From assembly GCF_017086365.1 (NCBI RefSeq), contig NZ_CP070969.1, positions 6,102,001 to 6,166,000 of the forward strand: a DNA stretch of 64,000 bases. Reading direction: 5' to 3'. Position numbers and translations under genes: made by a program. Positions 34,610-43,918 of this stretch are shown here, piece by piece; the stretch's first letter is position 1, and each line of letters starts with the position of its first letter. The notes beneath the pieces are model-generated. The model was given only the letters and a program-made list of their open reading frames with translations. It was not told the origin of the DNA and did not search any database. The DNA is from Paenibacillus tianjinensis (GTDB lineage Bacteria; Bacillota; Bacilli; Paenibacillales; Paenibacillaceae).

Positions 34610-35646
34610 ATGAGCAATCCGCTGTTCAATCTGGAGAATATTATCGACCTGGAGAAATGGCATGTGCTGCAGGACTCCCTCGCGCTCGTCACCAAGATGG
34701 CGATTATTACCGTTAACTATAAAGGCATCCCTGTCAGCAAGCACAGCTACTGCCAGCCCTTCTGTCAGGGAGTGAGGAAGGATGACGTGCTGTCGCAGTA
34801 CTGCCAGAAATGCGATGCCCGGGGCGGTCTTGAAGCGGTAAGACTCAATGCCCCTTATATCTATCAGTGCCATTTCAACATTGTCGATATTGCCATCCCG
34901 ATCATCATTGATAATCAGTACATTGGAGCAGTCATGGCCGGACAGATCAGGCTCCGTGATTCCGGCCACCAGCTGGAGCAATTGGTCTCACGGCCGCCGA
35001 GTGCCGATACAGAACAGAAGTTCACAGCGCTTGAAGCAGAGTATGCGTCCTTGCCGGTCTTATCCTATGAAGAAGTATCGACCACCGCAGATATGCTATT
35101 CCACCTGTGCAATTATGTTGTAGGTGAAGCCATCTCGAAGAATACGACGATCCAAATGTACAAAAAACGCTGCTCAGGGAACCGGCCTCACCCGCCATCG
35201 ACTTTGCTCCTGCCTCCAATCAGGTCTACGGCAACCTTCAGGCCATGCAAAGCGAGCTATCTAATACGCTGGTAGAACATTCGATTAAAGAGCTTAGCGT
35301 GAAGCAGTTCCGGTCATCCAATCCGCTGCTGCAGCCTGCCTTTGATTATTTCTATCAGAATAAGCATAAGAATATTACCCTGAACGACATGGCCAAACAA
35401 TGCCATATCAGCCCGAGCTATTTCAGCCGGATCTTCACCAAAGAGACCGGGGAGAACTTCTCCACCTTCGCTCCGCGGCTGAAGATCGAGTGGGCCAAGC
35501 AGCTCCTGGAGATAACGGATCAGCCCGTCAATCAGATCAGCGACACGTTAGGCTTCTGTGATGCCGGCTACTTTATTAAGACCTTCAAAAAGTTTGAACA
35601 CCTCACCCCTTCCGTATACCGGACTATGTACCGTAATAAACAATAG
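34610..35646 (+). pseudogene. PocR-AraC glycerol/diol regulator, split by a -1 frameshift in a poly-A run
   Basis: Two overlapping frames make up one regulator. The first, 34610 to about 35167, is a PocR ligand-binding domain with CQPFCQGVRK, CQKCDARGG and YQCHFNIVDIAIPI. The second, whose coding sense resumes at about 35161 and ends at 35646, has an AraC domain (ITLNDMAKQCHISPSYFSRIFTK, INQISDTLGF-like repeat). Six A at 35162-35167 lie where seven would join the frames as Tyr-Lys-Lys-Thr-Leu-Leu. It is divergent from gldA-dhaKL and would be its activator. Mutation, sequencing error, or slippage are all possible. Confidence 0.8.
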
Positions 35647-35739
35647 GACTGACAGCACAGTGTTGAAATGGAGGAGCAATATGGAGGTTGCCAAGCGTCT
35701 TCATCCGGCGAGATGGTTCGGGAAGTAATTTCTCGAATA

Positions 35740-35777
35740 AAAGGCAGGTCCCCGTTCATCATCGGAGGCCTGCCTTT
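35740..35777. terminator. Bidirectional terminator
   Basis: AAAGGCAGG (35740-35748) pairs with CCTGCCTTT (35769-35777); a weaker inner helix lies between. It separates the convergent AraC regulator and mqo genes. Confidence 0.75.
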
Positions 35778-35791
35778 GTTCATGCACTTTG

Positions 35792-37300
35792 TCAGAAATA
35801 AGCCTGCTTTTGCGGTGCTTCTTCGCGCAGGCCCAGCGACTGCGTTACGGACGCCAGAACCTCCTGAAGCAATTCGGGGTGGGCTGCCAGGGACACGCCA
35901 TAGGAAGGGATCATTTCTTTAATTTTCGGCTCCCACTCCTTCATGTGCTGCGGGAAGCATTTCTCCAGCACCTCCAGCATGACATGGACAGCCGTGGATG
36001 CTCCCGGAGATGCGCCAAGCAGCGCGGCTACCGAGCCGTCGGCGGCGCTGACCACTTCCGTACCGAATTGAAGCGTCCCTTTGCCCTCCGCCGTATCCTT
36101 AATCACCTGCACACGCTGGCCGGCAACGACGATTTTCCAGTCTTCACTTTTGGCGTTCGGAATAAACTCGCGTAATTCATTCATCCGCTGCTCATTCGAT
36201 AACATCAGCTGCTGGATCAGATATTTGGTCAGCGCCATTTCCTTGGCACCTGCCGCCAGCATCGTGAACAGATTATTCGGTTTAACGGAATTAATCAGAT
36301 CCAGGTTGGACCCTGTTTTGAGGAACTTTGGCGAGAAGCCGGCAAACGGCCCGAACAGCAGCGCCTTCTGATTGCCGATATACCGGGTATCCAGATGCGG
36401 AACCGACATTGGTGGGGCACCGAGCTTTGCTTTCCCGTATACTTTGGCATGATGCCGCGCGATAACCTCGGGATTCTGGCAGACCATGAATAATCCGCTT
36501 ACCGGAAACCCTCCGATATGTTTGGACTCCGGGATACCGGTCTTTTGCAATAAAGACAGGCTTCCGCCGCCAGCACCGATGAAGACGAATTTGGCCGCAT
36601 GGTATTCAATCTGCCCGGTATCCAGATTCTGCACTTTAACCTTCCATAAGCCATCGCCAGTCCGTTTAATATCCTTGATCCCGTGCTTGTAATGGACCTC
36701 AACCTTCCGGCTTTGCAGATGATCGAATAACAGCCGGGTCAACGCGCCAAAGTTAACATCTGTTCCTGCATCGGTTTTGGTTGCGGCGACCGGCTGATTC
36801 GGGGTGCGTCCCTCCATCATTAGCGGAATCCATTCCTTCAGCTTCCGGGGGTCATCGGAGAACTCCATGCCTTGAAACAGCGGATTTTTTGATAGCGCTT
36901 TAAATCGCTTGTTCAAAAAACTAACCGCCTGCTCCCCCTCCACCCAGCTCATGTGGGGAATCGGCATAATGAAGTCCTGCGGACGGCGAATTAAATTGTG
37001 GTCCACCAGATAGGACCAGAACTGTCTGGAGAGCTGAAACTGTTCATTGATTTTGACCGCTTTACTGATATCTACCGACCCGTCGGGCTTCTCGGACGTA
37101 TAATTAAGCTCACAAAGTGCGGCATGACCCGTACCCGCATTGTTCCATTCGTTAGAGCTTTCTTCTCCCGCGCCTGCAAGCTTCTCAAACACTTTAATTT
37201 CCCAGTCCGGGGCCAGCTCTTTCAGCAAAGCTCCCAAAGTCGCACTCATGACTCCTGCACCAATTAAGATAATGTCTGTTTTTTTCTGTACGCTGCTCAT
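35792..37300 (-). CDS. mqo: Malate:quinone oxidoreductase
   Basis: A 502-residue FAD enzyme. Motifs are [14 protein letters not shown] (FAD dinucleotide fold, about 10-23), [58 protein letters not shown] and [12 protein letters not shown], all typical of MQO. It oxidises malate to oxaloacetate and passes electrons to quinone at the membrane, bypassing NAD-linked malate dehydrogenase. AAGGAAGG precedes the ATG. It is monocistronic. Confidence 0.95.
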   Translation of the reverse strand: MSSVQKKTDIILIGAGVMSATLGALLKELAPDWEIKVFEKLAGAGEESSNEWNNAGTGHAALCELNYTSEKPDGSVDISKAVKINEQFQLSRQFWSYLVDHNLIRRPQDFIMPIPHMSWVEGEQAVSFLNKRFKALSKNPLFQGMEFSDDPRKLKEWIPLMMEGRTPNQPVAATKTDAGTDVNFGALTRLLFDHLQSRKVEVHYKHGIKDIKRTGDGLWKVKVQNLDTGQIEYHAAKFVFIGAGGGSLSLLQKTGIPESKHIGGFPVSGLFMVCQNPEVIARHHAKVYGKAKLGAPPMSVPHLDTRYIGNQKALLFGPFAGFSPKFLKTGSNLDLINSVKPNNLFTMLAAGAKEMALTKYLIQQLMLSNEQRMNELREFIPNAKSEDWKIVVAGQRVQVIKDTAEGKGTLQFGTEVVSAADGSVAALLGASPGASTAVHVMLEVLEKCFPQHMKEWEPKIKEMIPSYGVSLAAHPELLQEVLASVTQSLGLREEAPQKQAYF

Positions 37301-37447
37301 AAAAAACCTTCCTTATCTCTTGTATATTTGCAAAAAAGAAGCCGGGCCGCTCAGGGGCTAAAAGAAGCAAGGCTCCACTCAGGGATACTATTAAAAGGTT
37401 GTCGGCTATTATCAGATAATTATATACAATTTGAAGCAAATAAAAAA

Positions 37448-38839
37448 TCAAAAGTTCAGCGCTGCTGCCTCCAGCTGTCTAATTACTTCGGTGCGTGCCT
37501 GCTCCGTGAATTCCAGACCGCCGCCCGTTTGTATAATCCGCCCTTCTCCGATCCGTCTGTCCAGCCAATCACTGACAAAACCCGGAGCATATCCGCCCTG
37601 CCCGAACTCGCCGCCGAAGGCAATCATCGAGGGGTACACTTCAAGATATGCCTCACGGCTTGGCCGCGGATAGGCATTCGTATACAGCCAGAACTGCACA
37701 TCATACAGGAGCAGCGACAATTCATCTGCGTGAAAAGAGAAGTACCCCTTCTCTTCGACAATACGCGTGCACACCGCCCGGATTCGGGACTCTAGCTGCT
37801 CTACTTCTGTTACCCGGCTGCACAGCTCCGTCAGCAGAGGCGAGAACCGGCCCTGTGTTACCTTGCGCAGATCCTCTTCCTTATCTTCCTCTGAGGTATC
37901 GAATACCTCCTCATTCACCAGCCCGCGGATAAAGGTCTCGAAATCGGGCGCCAGATACGTAATTTCGTAGTTATCCTCCTGATCCACATGAATAACCTCA
38001 GGCTCCCCGTCCTTCCCGCAATAGCGGTAATCCAGCATGATCACATCATGTCCGGCTGACGGACAATCGCAGATCACCACGCCAATGTCAGGATAACCCC
38101 ATTCTTCAATCATGAACTTACTGCCCAGCTCTCCGCAGAGGGAGTATTGTTTGTCCCGGCCAATGCCCATAATTCCGGTTATGGCGACATGGTCCTCTGC
38201 CCAGGAGGTCGCTTCTTCTGTAGGAAAGCATGTATTATACGGAACACCGCCGTTGTGCTGCTTCATCAGCGCAATATAGGAAGCCGGCAGCTTGTAGCCG
38301 AGTTCCTCCTCAACCGAGGCGATCAGCTGATCACCGGGCGGCTCCAGAACATATTCCTTCAGAGCATAGTCACTGTCATCCCAGAAGGCAGACAAGTCCA
38401 TCCCTTCAAAAGGCACCGCCGGTTCCGCTTGCTCCGAATCTCTATGCTGTCTGCTGAGCTCCCGTCTCATTGATGTCAGCTTCGCTTTAGCCGCTTTCTG
38501 CCAGCTCCATTCGAGCCATCTTGCCGAATCGCCGTCATCCGGGTCAAGGGAAACCGCGTGGCCGAACGCCTGCGAAGCTTCCTCATATCTCTTGAGATAA
38601 TAATAAGAATATCCTATGCGGAAATGCCACAGCGGGTCGTTCTGCCCTTCCCCGGCTATCTGCTGAAACTGCTCCAGCCCTTCCTCATAACGTTCCAGAT
38701 TGTTATACGCTCTGCCCAGGCTGCTGATGATCCCGTAGTCCCGTTCACCCGGAGGAATCTCCAGCAGAGTGTCAACAATCTGCTGATGCTCGCCGTCTTC
38801 ATGCCATTTTGTCAGCTGTGCGGTCAGGATAGTATCCAT
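37448..38839 (-). CDS. TPR plus SMI1/KNR4-domain protein
   Basis: A 463-residue cytoplasmic protein. Residues 1-110 form TPR-like helices (LGRAYNNLERYEEGLEQFQQI and FRIGYSYYYLKRYEEASQAFGHA). The middle is an SMI1/KNR4 domain (YKLPASYIALMKQHNGGVPY, SFIEEWGYPDIGVVICDCPSAGHDVIMLDY). A helical domain of about 150 residues ends it. SMI1 proteins are often immunity partners of secreted toxins, but no toxin gene lies nearby. The ATG at 38839 is favoured; the open frame extends upstream to 38998 without support. Confidence 0.8.
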   Translation of the reverse strand: MDTILTAQLTKWHEDGEHQQIVDTLLEIPPGERDYGIISSLGRAYNNLERYEEGLEQFQQIAGEGQNDPLWHFRIGYSYYYLKRYEEASQAFGHAVSLDPDDGDSARWLEWSWQKAAKAKLTSMRRELSRQHRDSEQAEPAVPFEGMDLSAFWDDSDYALKEYVLEPPGDQLIASVEEELGYKLPASYIALMKQHNGGVPYNTCFPTEEATSWAEDHVAITGIMGIGRDKQYSLCGELGSKFMIEEWGYPDIGVVICDCPSAGHDVIMLDYRYCGKDGEPEVIHVDQEDNYEITYLAPDFETFIRGLVNEEVFDTSEEDKEEDLRKVTQGRFSPLLTELCSRVTEVEQLESRIRAVCTRIVEEKGYFSFHADELSLLLYDVQFWLYTNAYPRPSREAYLEVYPSMIAFGGEFGQGGYAPGFVSDWLDRRIGEGRIIQTGGGLEFTEQARTEVIRQLEAAALNF

Positions 38840-39022
38840 AGCCCTGTAACCTGCCTCCCCAGTCCAAAAATATGATGCTATTATTCTACCAGACTGGAGA
38901 CAGCAAATGGAAATCGGCAGAACCTTCGCGCTAAAGGAAATACGTATCTTTTGTCGAATACCTATGCCTAAACCGGCGATTTGTACAATTTTTGCCAATC
39001 ACACCACGGGAGGAATGAATCT

Positions 39023-39823
39023 ATGGCTTTTACGATTAATAATCTCAAAGATAATCCTAATGTTGTGATTAAGGAGCAGCTTGGCGGATTTACAGTGATC
39101 GAATACAAAGAGGATTTAAGCAGCACAACTATGCTGGAAGCACAAGCCAACTACTTCATGAGCAAGATCAATATGCGCAATAAGCAGCTGATGATTGAAC
39201 TGAATAACAGTGAGGTTATGCTGAGCGCGGGTGCTATGCAGTATATGGCGGGGAATATCGAAATGACCTCAGGTGTGAAGGGTGTCGGCGGTCTGATGCG
39301 CAATATTGTATCCAGTGCAGTGTCAGGAAGCAGTGCCATCAAGCCGCTTTATAAGGGGACGGGGACCATTCTTTTGGAAACCACCTACAAGTACCTGTGG
39401 TTAATTGACGTCGACAACGACCATATTGTCATAGATGATGGTATGTTCCTGGCTTGCGAGACCACGCTTGAGATCGCTGTAGCTGCGCGTAAGAATCTGT
39501 CCTCTGCGGCGCTGGGCGGAGAAGGCCTATTCAATCTAAGTGCCCGGGGTAAGGGCATCCTGGCCTTGGAAGCGCCGATTCCCACTGAAGAAGCTGTTGT
39601 GATTGAACTGCAGAACGATGTGCTGAAAGTCGATGGTAATTTTGCGCTAATGTGGTCTAACTCACTGGACTTCACCGTGGAGAAATCCGGGAAAACCAAA
39701 CTGGGCTCTGCCGCGTCCGGTGAAGGACTGGTCAATGTGTACCGAGGAACCGGCATGGTTTGGCTGGCACCGCTGATGCAATACAAGAACAGCCCGTTCA
39801 CACCTGCCGCTGCACGGCCATAA
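39023..39823 (+). CDS. AIM24-family protein
   Basis: A 266-residue AIM24 (TIGR00266-like) protein made of repeated beta segments: GGFTVIEYKE, AGAMQYMAGNIEMTSG, GTGTILLETTYKYLWLIDV, DGMFLACETTLEI and GTGMVWLAPLM. GGGAGG precedes the ATG at 39023. The double-psi-barrel-like fold is known, the function in bacteria is not. It is unusually long between its two halves but otherwise normal. Confidence 0.88.
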   Translation: MAFTINNLKDNPNVVIKEQLGGFTVIEYKEDLSSTTMLEAQANYFMSKINMRNKQLMIELNNSEVMLSAGAMQYMAGNIEMTSGVKGVGGLMRNIVSSAVSGSSAIKPLYKGTGTILLETTYKYLWLIDVDNDHIVIDDGMFLACETTLEIAVAARKNLSSAALGGEGLFNLSARGKGILALEAPIPTEEAVVIELQNDVLKVDGNFALMWSNSLDFTVEKSGKTKLGSAASGEGLVNVYRGTGMVWLAPLMQYKNSPFTPAAARP

Positions 39824-39859
39824 GGACCCGGTAAAGGGCTGGAAAGTAAACTACCCGAA

Positions 39860-39890
39860 AGCGCGCCCCGGCAATATACCGGAGCGCGCT
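39860..39890 (+). terminator. Terminator after the AIM24 gene
   Basis: Stem AGCGCGC-CCGG against CCGG-AGCGCGCT with one mismatch and a seven-base loop, followed by ATTTGTTC. Confidence 0.65.
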
Positions 39891-39985
39891 ATTTGTTCTG
39901 CCTGGAACTCCAGTCTCTTGACTTAAGTCAATGAAGCGCCGTTACCTGCTGAGTACAATGGAGTCATCTATTCAAACAGGGGGTC

Positions 39986-40699
39986 ATGTTGATGTCTGCT
40001 GCAGTGGCACGAACCGGTGGTATTTCAATTATTCTAATGGCGGTGGCCGCCGCAATTACGTACGGAACAATTCATGGAAGTCTTATTGTTGATGGGGATG
40101 CTGCCGCTACCATCAGCCACCTGACAGCCTCTCCTCTGCTGTTCAGAGCTGAAATTCTCGGCTGGGTGCTGATTATAGCCTGTGACATCATAGCCGCCTG
40201 GGCCTTGTATACGGTTCTGAAGCCGGTGGATAAGGGACTGTCCCTGCTGGGTGCATGGCTGCGTCTATCCTATACAGCGGTACTCGCCGTTGCCGTCTCC
40301 TGTCTGGTTATCGTCTCACTGCTTACAGGCAGCAGGGGGCAAGAGCTATCCGGCTTCACATCCGGTGAGCAGCAGGCGGAAGTGATGCTGCTTCTCGGGG
40401 CCTTTGAAGCGGTATGGTCGATCGGTCTGATTCTGTTTGGGGGCCATCTGCTGATTGTGGGGCTGCTGGCGTTACGATCACGGAACATGCCGAAGCTGCT
40501 TACCTTTCTGTTGCTGCTGGCCGCAGCCGGTTATGCTGTTGTCCATCTAAGCCGCACCCTTGCTCCGGGTGGTGAGAATGTTATTAGAGTGGTGGAATGG
40601 ATATTCATGCTGCCGATGACTGCAGGAGAGCTGGGCCTTGGCCTATGGCTGCTCTTCAGAGTTCCAGCTCCGCGTGTTCCCGGTAAATCCGCTTCTTGA
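39986..40699 (+). CDS. DUF4386 membrane protein
   Basis: A 237-residue protein with six to seven hydrophobic helices, no charged catalytic pattern, and the DUF4386 signature SPLLFRAEILGWVLIIACDI near residue 55 and FGGHLLIVGLLALRS later. The ATG at 39992 has better ribosome-site spacing than 39986. Its last 44 bases overlap the 3' end of the convergent Crp/Fnr gene. The function is unknown. Confidence 0.85.
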   Translation: MLMSAAVARTGGISIILMAVAAAITYGTIHGSLIVDGDAAATISHLTASPLLFRAEILGWVLIIACDIIAAWALYTVLKPVDKGLSLLGAWLRLSYTAVLAVAVSCLVIVSLLTGSRGQELSGFTSGEQQAEVMLLLGAFEAVWSIGLILFGGHLLIVGLLALRSRNMPKLLTFLLLLAAAGYAVVHLSRTLAPGGENVIRVVEWIFMLPMTAGELGLGLWLLFRVPAPRVPGKSAS

Positions 40700-41252
40700 T
40701 CCGGCTCAGCGACTCCGGCGTCATTCCAAGATAGCTCGCCAATTGATGCTGGGGAACACGGCTGATGAGCCCCGGTCTTTGATGAAGCAGAGCCTTCAGG
40801 CGTTCTTCAGGCGTAGAAGCAATAAAAGCAGCAAACTCCTCCTGTACCTGCCCGAAGCTCTCCTCAATCATCCGGCGGGTCATCATCTCCAGCTGTGTGT
40901 GTTTGGCATACATCTCCTGCTCCGTATCCAGCGGGCCGACGACAAGCACCGAGTCCTCCAGACAGGTCAGCGTGTAATCCGACGATTTATCCGCTTTATG
41001 CGCATTAAAGATGGAGATCGCCTGCTCTTCGGTATAGAAGTTGGAAGTCACTTCCCGGCCCGCAACGTCAACGGCATGCTGCCGTACGCATCCCTTAAGG
41101 ACAAAATAACATTTGCCCGGGACCTCTCCCTGTCTCAGCAGAACCGTTCCTTTAGAGTAAGTTTCCACCAGGATTTCATCCAATATGGCTTGCTGCTCTG
41201 CCTCACTCAAAGAGGTCAGCCGGCTCATATATTGCTGCAATAGCTGCTTCAT
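40656..41252 (-). CDS. Crp/Fnr-family transcriptional regulator
   Basis: A 198-residue regulator: a cNMP-like sensor domain (about 20-110, GTVLLRQGEVPGKCYFVLKGCVRQ) and a C-terminal helix-turn-helix with the ISRVPQHQLASYLGMTPESLSRIKKRI pattern. No Fe-S cysteine cluster is present, so it is not FNR itself, and the cyclic-nucleotide pocket is not conserved enough to predict cAMP binding. It converges on and overlaps the DUF4386 gene, so reading through both would make antisense RNA. Confidence 0.9.
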   Translation of the reverse strand: MKQLLQQYMSRLTSLSEAEQQAILDEILVETYSKGTVLLRQGEVPGKCYFVLKGCVRQHAVDVAGREVTSNFYTEEQAISIFNAHKADKSSDYTLTCLEDSVLVVGPLDTEQEMYAKHTQLEMMTRRMIEESFGQVQEEFAAFIASTPEERLKALLHQRPGLISRVPQHQLASYLGMTPESLSRIKKRIYREHAELEL

Positions 41253-41333
41253 CCTCAGACCTTCCTTCCGGCTACAAAATGAACGGTGATATGCTCCATT
41301 GTAGCAGGATTTAGCAGGTCCAAAATCACATAT

Positions 41334-41879
41334 TTATGCCGTTTCCGAAATTAATTCCTGTTTTAAGCGGCCCAGCTGCAAAAGATGATGCCGGTAGTGC
41401 ATCTCAACAAGCAGGAACCATTCCTCCGCACTCAGCCCGCCGAACCGCGGATGAGGCACTGTATTTTGCCGTGAAGCTTCTGCGAGCGCAGGTTCAATCT
41501 CCTTCATCCTCCGGATGACCGTGTGTAATCCTTCAATCAGCTGCTCCTTGTTCTCCGGCTGCTTCGGCGTATATTCCGGGGAAGGCGGAACCTGAACCCG
41601 GATGGGCGGAAAACTGCCTTGGGCAAAAATAGCCGCACCGGCCTCGGTTTTTTCCACTGAATCTCCCTGTAGCTCTTGAGCCTGTACCAGGCATTGATCC
41701 ACATTGCGAAGCTGCATATACAGCGCCGAATTAATGAGATGCTGAAACATCTGTCCGATGGACCATCCGTTGTCACTTGGCGTTTGCTTCAGCTGATCCA
41801 GACTGAATTGATCCAGCTCCTGCAGATAATATGCTGCTGTTTCTTCAAATCGTTGTAAGGCTTCCTTGGTTGTAACCAT
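41334..41879 (-). CDS. DinB-family protein (second copy)
   Basis: A 181-residue four-helix-bundle protein of the DinB/YfiT superfamily: NGWSIGQMFQHLINSALYM in the first part and EEWFLLVEMHYRHHLLQLGRLKQ at the end, giving the typical His ligands. AAGGGAG precedes the ATG. It is downstream of the WYL regulator after a terminator, so it is probably independent. Confidence 0.85.
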   Translation of the reverse strand: MVTTKEALQRFEETAAYYLQELDQFSLDQLKQTPSDNGWSIGQMFQHLINSALYMQLRNVDQCLVQAQELQGDSVEKTEAGAAIFAQGSFPPIRVQVPPSPEYTPKQPENKEQLIEGLHTVIRRMKEIEPALAEASRQNTVPHPRFGGLSAEEWFLLVEMHYRHHLLQLGRLKQELISETA

Positions 41880-41920
41880 TGTTTTCAGCTCCCTTTGTCA
41901 TCGTTCTTCCCAAGTATACA

Positions 41921-41956
41921 AAAACGCTACTGACAGCATTATGTCAGTAGCGTTTT
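41921..41956 (-). terminator. Terminator overlapping the WYL gene stop codon
   Basis: A perfect 15-bp stem (41921-41935 against 41942-41956) with a six-base loop. The stop codon at 41944-41946 lies inside the 5' arm on the minus strand, followed by TTTTTG. Confidence 0.85.
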
Positions 41957-42891
41957 AACATATTCTCCAATTCATTTCTCATCCGCTGCCGGAAGGATTC
42001 CGGCTCCAGTACAACTACTCCGCCTCCCCAGCTGAGCACATATTGCAGCAATTCCTCCGGCTGCCGGACCCGAAAGGTCATCAGCAGCCCTTCCGGATGA
42101 TCCTCTACGGTTTCTAAATAATAGTTATTCGATTCCTTCACCTTATCAGCCATATCAGGCTGAACCAGAATGCGGACAAGAATATTGCGTTCATCCGGAG
42201 GCTGGTATGCCTCTAAACTGAACTCCGCCGGCGGCTTAAATCCTTCTTCCAGTTCCATAAGCTCTGTCATCCGGGATAACCGGAAATGACGGATGTCCTG
42301 GCGCAGCTCACACCATCCCGTCAGTACCCATGCCCCCTGGTGAAGCACCAGTCCATAGGGAGCAACTGTACGCATACTTCGCCGGTTCCCGTCCGCTTCA
42401 GCGACTCTTTTGGCATAGCGGAAGCTTATTTTCCGCTCCTCTACAATCGCCCGGCGAATCGTCTCTAAGTAGGCCCTCTCTAGAATTCGCACTGCATCCT
42501 CAGGAGTTGCCAGCAGCCGGAAGCTTTTGCGGATCCGGGCGGCCTCACTGCGGACCGGTTCCGGCAGGATGGCTTCAATCTTCCTCCTGGAAGTCCGGGA
42601 CTTGCTCCCGTAATGGGGATCAAACCACTGCTCAATGAAATCCGTCCCGATAAGCAGGGTCACGGCTTCTTCCACCGTGAAACTGACCGGCGGGAGGAAA
42701 TACCCGTCCATTAAGGTGTATCCCTGCCCGGGCGCCCCTACCACGGATACGCCGGCTTCACTCAGTGCCTGAATGTCCCTGTAGATGGTTCTTACGCTGG
42801 TTTCAAATGTAGCGGCTAAATCCTCCGCCCGTAACATTTTACCCCGCTGCAGTTCAAGCACTATGGCTAGCATACGATCCGTTTTGTTCAT
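41944..42891 (-). CDS. WYL-domain transcriptional regulator (YafY type)
   Basis: A 315-residue regulator with an N-terminal winged HTH (LRAEDLAATFETSVRTIYRDIQAL) and a WYL ligand domain (YGLVLHQGAWVLTGWCELRQDIRHFRLSRM) and WCX tail. Such proteins sense nucleic-acid or nucleotide-like ligands and repress nearby genes. AAAGGAGG precedes the ATG. The gene upstream (GNAT) runs on the same strand with a 56-base gap. Confidence 0.9.
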   Translation of the reverse strand: MNKTDRMLAIVLELQRGKMLRAEDLAATFETSVRTIYRDIQALSEAGVSVVGAPGQGYTLMDGYFLPPVSFTVEEAVTLLIGTDFIEQWFDPHYGSKSRTSRRKIEAILPEPVRSEAARIRKSFRLLATPEDAVRILERAYLETIRRAIVEERKISFRYAKRVAEADGNRRSMRTVAPYGLVLHQGAWVLTGWCELRQDIRHFRLSRMTELMELEEGFKPPAEFSLEAYQPPDERNILVRILVQPDMADKVKESNNYYLETVEDHPEGLLMTFRVRQPEELLQYVLSWGGGVVVLEPESFRQRMRNELENMLKRY

Positions 42892-42947
42892 TTAGCAGCC
42901 TCCTTTCCGGGCGTTTGTTAACAGGCCGCTTCAACTGCAGCTGGACT

Positions 42948-43730
42948 TCATTCTGCCATCCAATACGTGTTGAGAAACGCAGTCCTGAATCCTACCCGTT
43001 CCATATTCGCATGGCTGGCCGAGCCGAACTCCACATCTGTATAAACCGCCTTCAACCCAAGTCTGGCGGCCTCCGCAAGCCGGTGCTTAATCAGGGACGA
43101 CTGACACCCTTTGCCCCGGTAGGCCGGGAAGGTATAATCATTTGCCAGGTAGCCCTCTGCCCCATGGAGAAACAAGGAGCCCATAGCCGCAGGTTCTCCA
43201 TCTAGTCTTAGCATATAATTCATGAAATCCGCCCTATAGAAATACGCCTTGGACCTTGCAATCATCTCCCTGGTTATCTTCATCCCGCCCGCAGACTTCC
43301 CGATCCATTCTATAAATTCCTCCGCAGTCTCCTCCGTCACCCGTTCAAACTGAAATGCCGGAGTCTCCAGCCCGTCCAGCGGCGGATTGATAACCATGAA
43401 AACAAGCTGCTCAGCGGGAAAAAAACCTTTCTTGCATAGCGCCCGCGCCACTTCTTCTGTCATATGGTCAGGAGACATATCAAAGCAAGGGGCATCGCCA
43501 GCATAATAACTCAACAGCTCATCCAGCTCTGCAAGCATCTGAGGCCCAAACCCCTTGATTCGGTTATAGTAAACCGACGCCGGGTCCGTAGAATCCCGAA
43601 GCAAGGTGACGGTGCCTACCGTCTTAACTTCGAGCTGTCTCTTCACAGGAACCAGCGACCGGCTTGCATTCAACCGGGTAAGCTCTATTTCCATTCGTTC
43701 AATATGATTCACATAATCTAAAGGTTTCAT
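42948..43730 (-). CDS. GNAT-family N-acetyltransferase, two-domain
   Basis: A 260-residue protein with an N-terminal GNAT-like half and a C-terminal active GNAT fold: FPAYRGKGCQSSLIKHRL is the acetyl-CoA loop and SHANMERVGFRTAFLNTYW the terminal motif. GAGGAG precedes the ATG. The acceptor is unknown. Confidence 0.85.
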   Translation of the reverse strand: MKPLDYVNHIERMEIELTRLNASRSLVPVKRQLEVKTVGTVTLLRDSTDPASVYYNRIKGFGPQMLAELDELLSYYAGDAPCFDMSPDHMTEEVARALCKKGFFPAEQLVFMVINPPLDGLETPAFQFERVTEETAEEFIEWIGKSAGGMKITREMIARSKAYFYRADFMNYMLRLDGEPAAMGSLFLHGAEGYLANDYTFPAYRGKGCQSSLIKHRLAEAARLGLKAVYTDVEFGSASHANMERVGFRTAFLNTYWMAE

Positions 43731-43850
43731 AGCAGCAGCATCTCCTCACTAAGTTATTATAATGATTTCCCCTTGTCTGTTTCCACTTATATATCCGTGA
43801 GCTACCTGCAAGTGGCGCCTTCCCTGGCTCTACATCTGCGTGTTCAAAAA

Positions 43851-43890
43851 AGAGCAGCGATTCTCCGGTAAACGGAAGAAACGCTGCTCT
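43851..43890 (-). terminator. Terminator of the SLH/PAP2 gene
   Basis: AGAGCAGCG (43851-43859) pairs with CGCTGCTCT (43882-43890), with an inner TCCG/CGGA helix; six T follow on the minus strand. Confidence 0.88.
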
Positions 43891-43918
43891 GCTGTCTCTT
43901 TATGGAATCCTGTTACAG

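Noticed and set aside
37448..38839. SMI1/KNR4 protein as part of a contact-dependent toxin-immunity locus
   Set aside because: No toxin, LXG or WapA-like gene lies beside it; the neighbours are mqo and AIM24.
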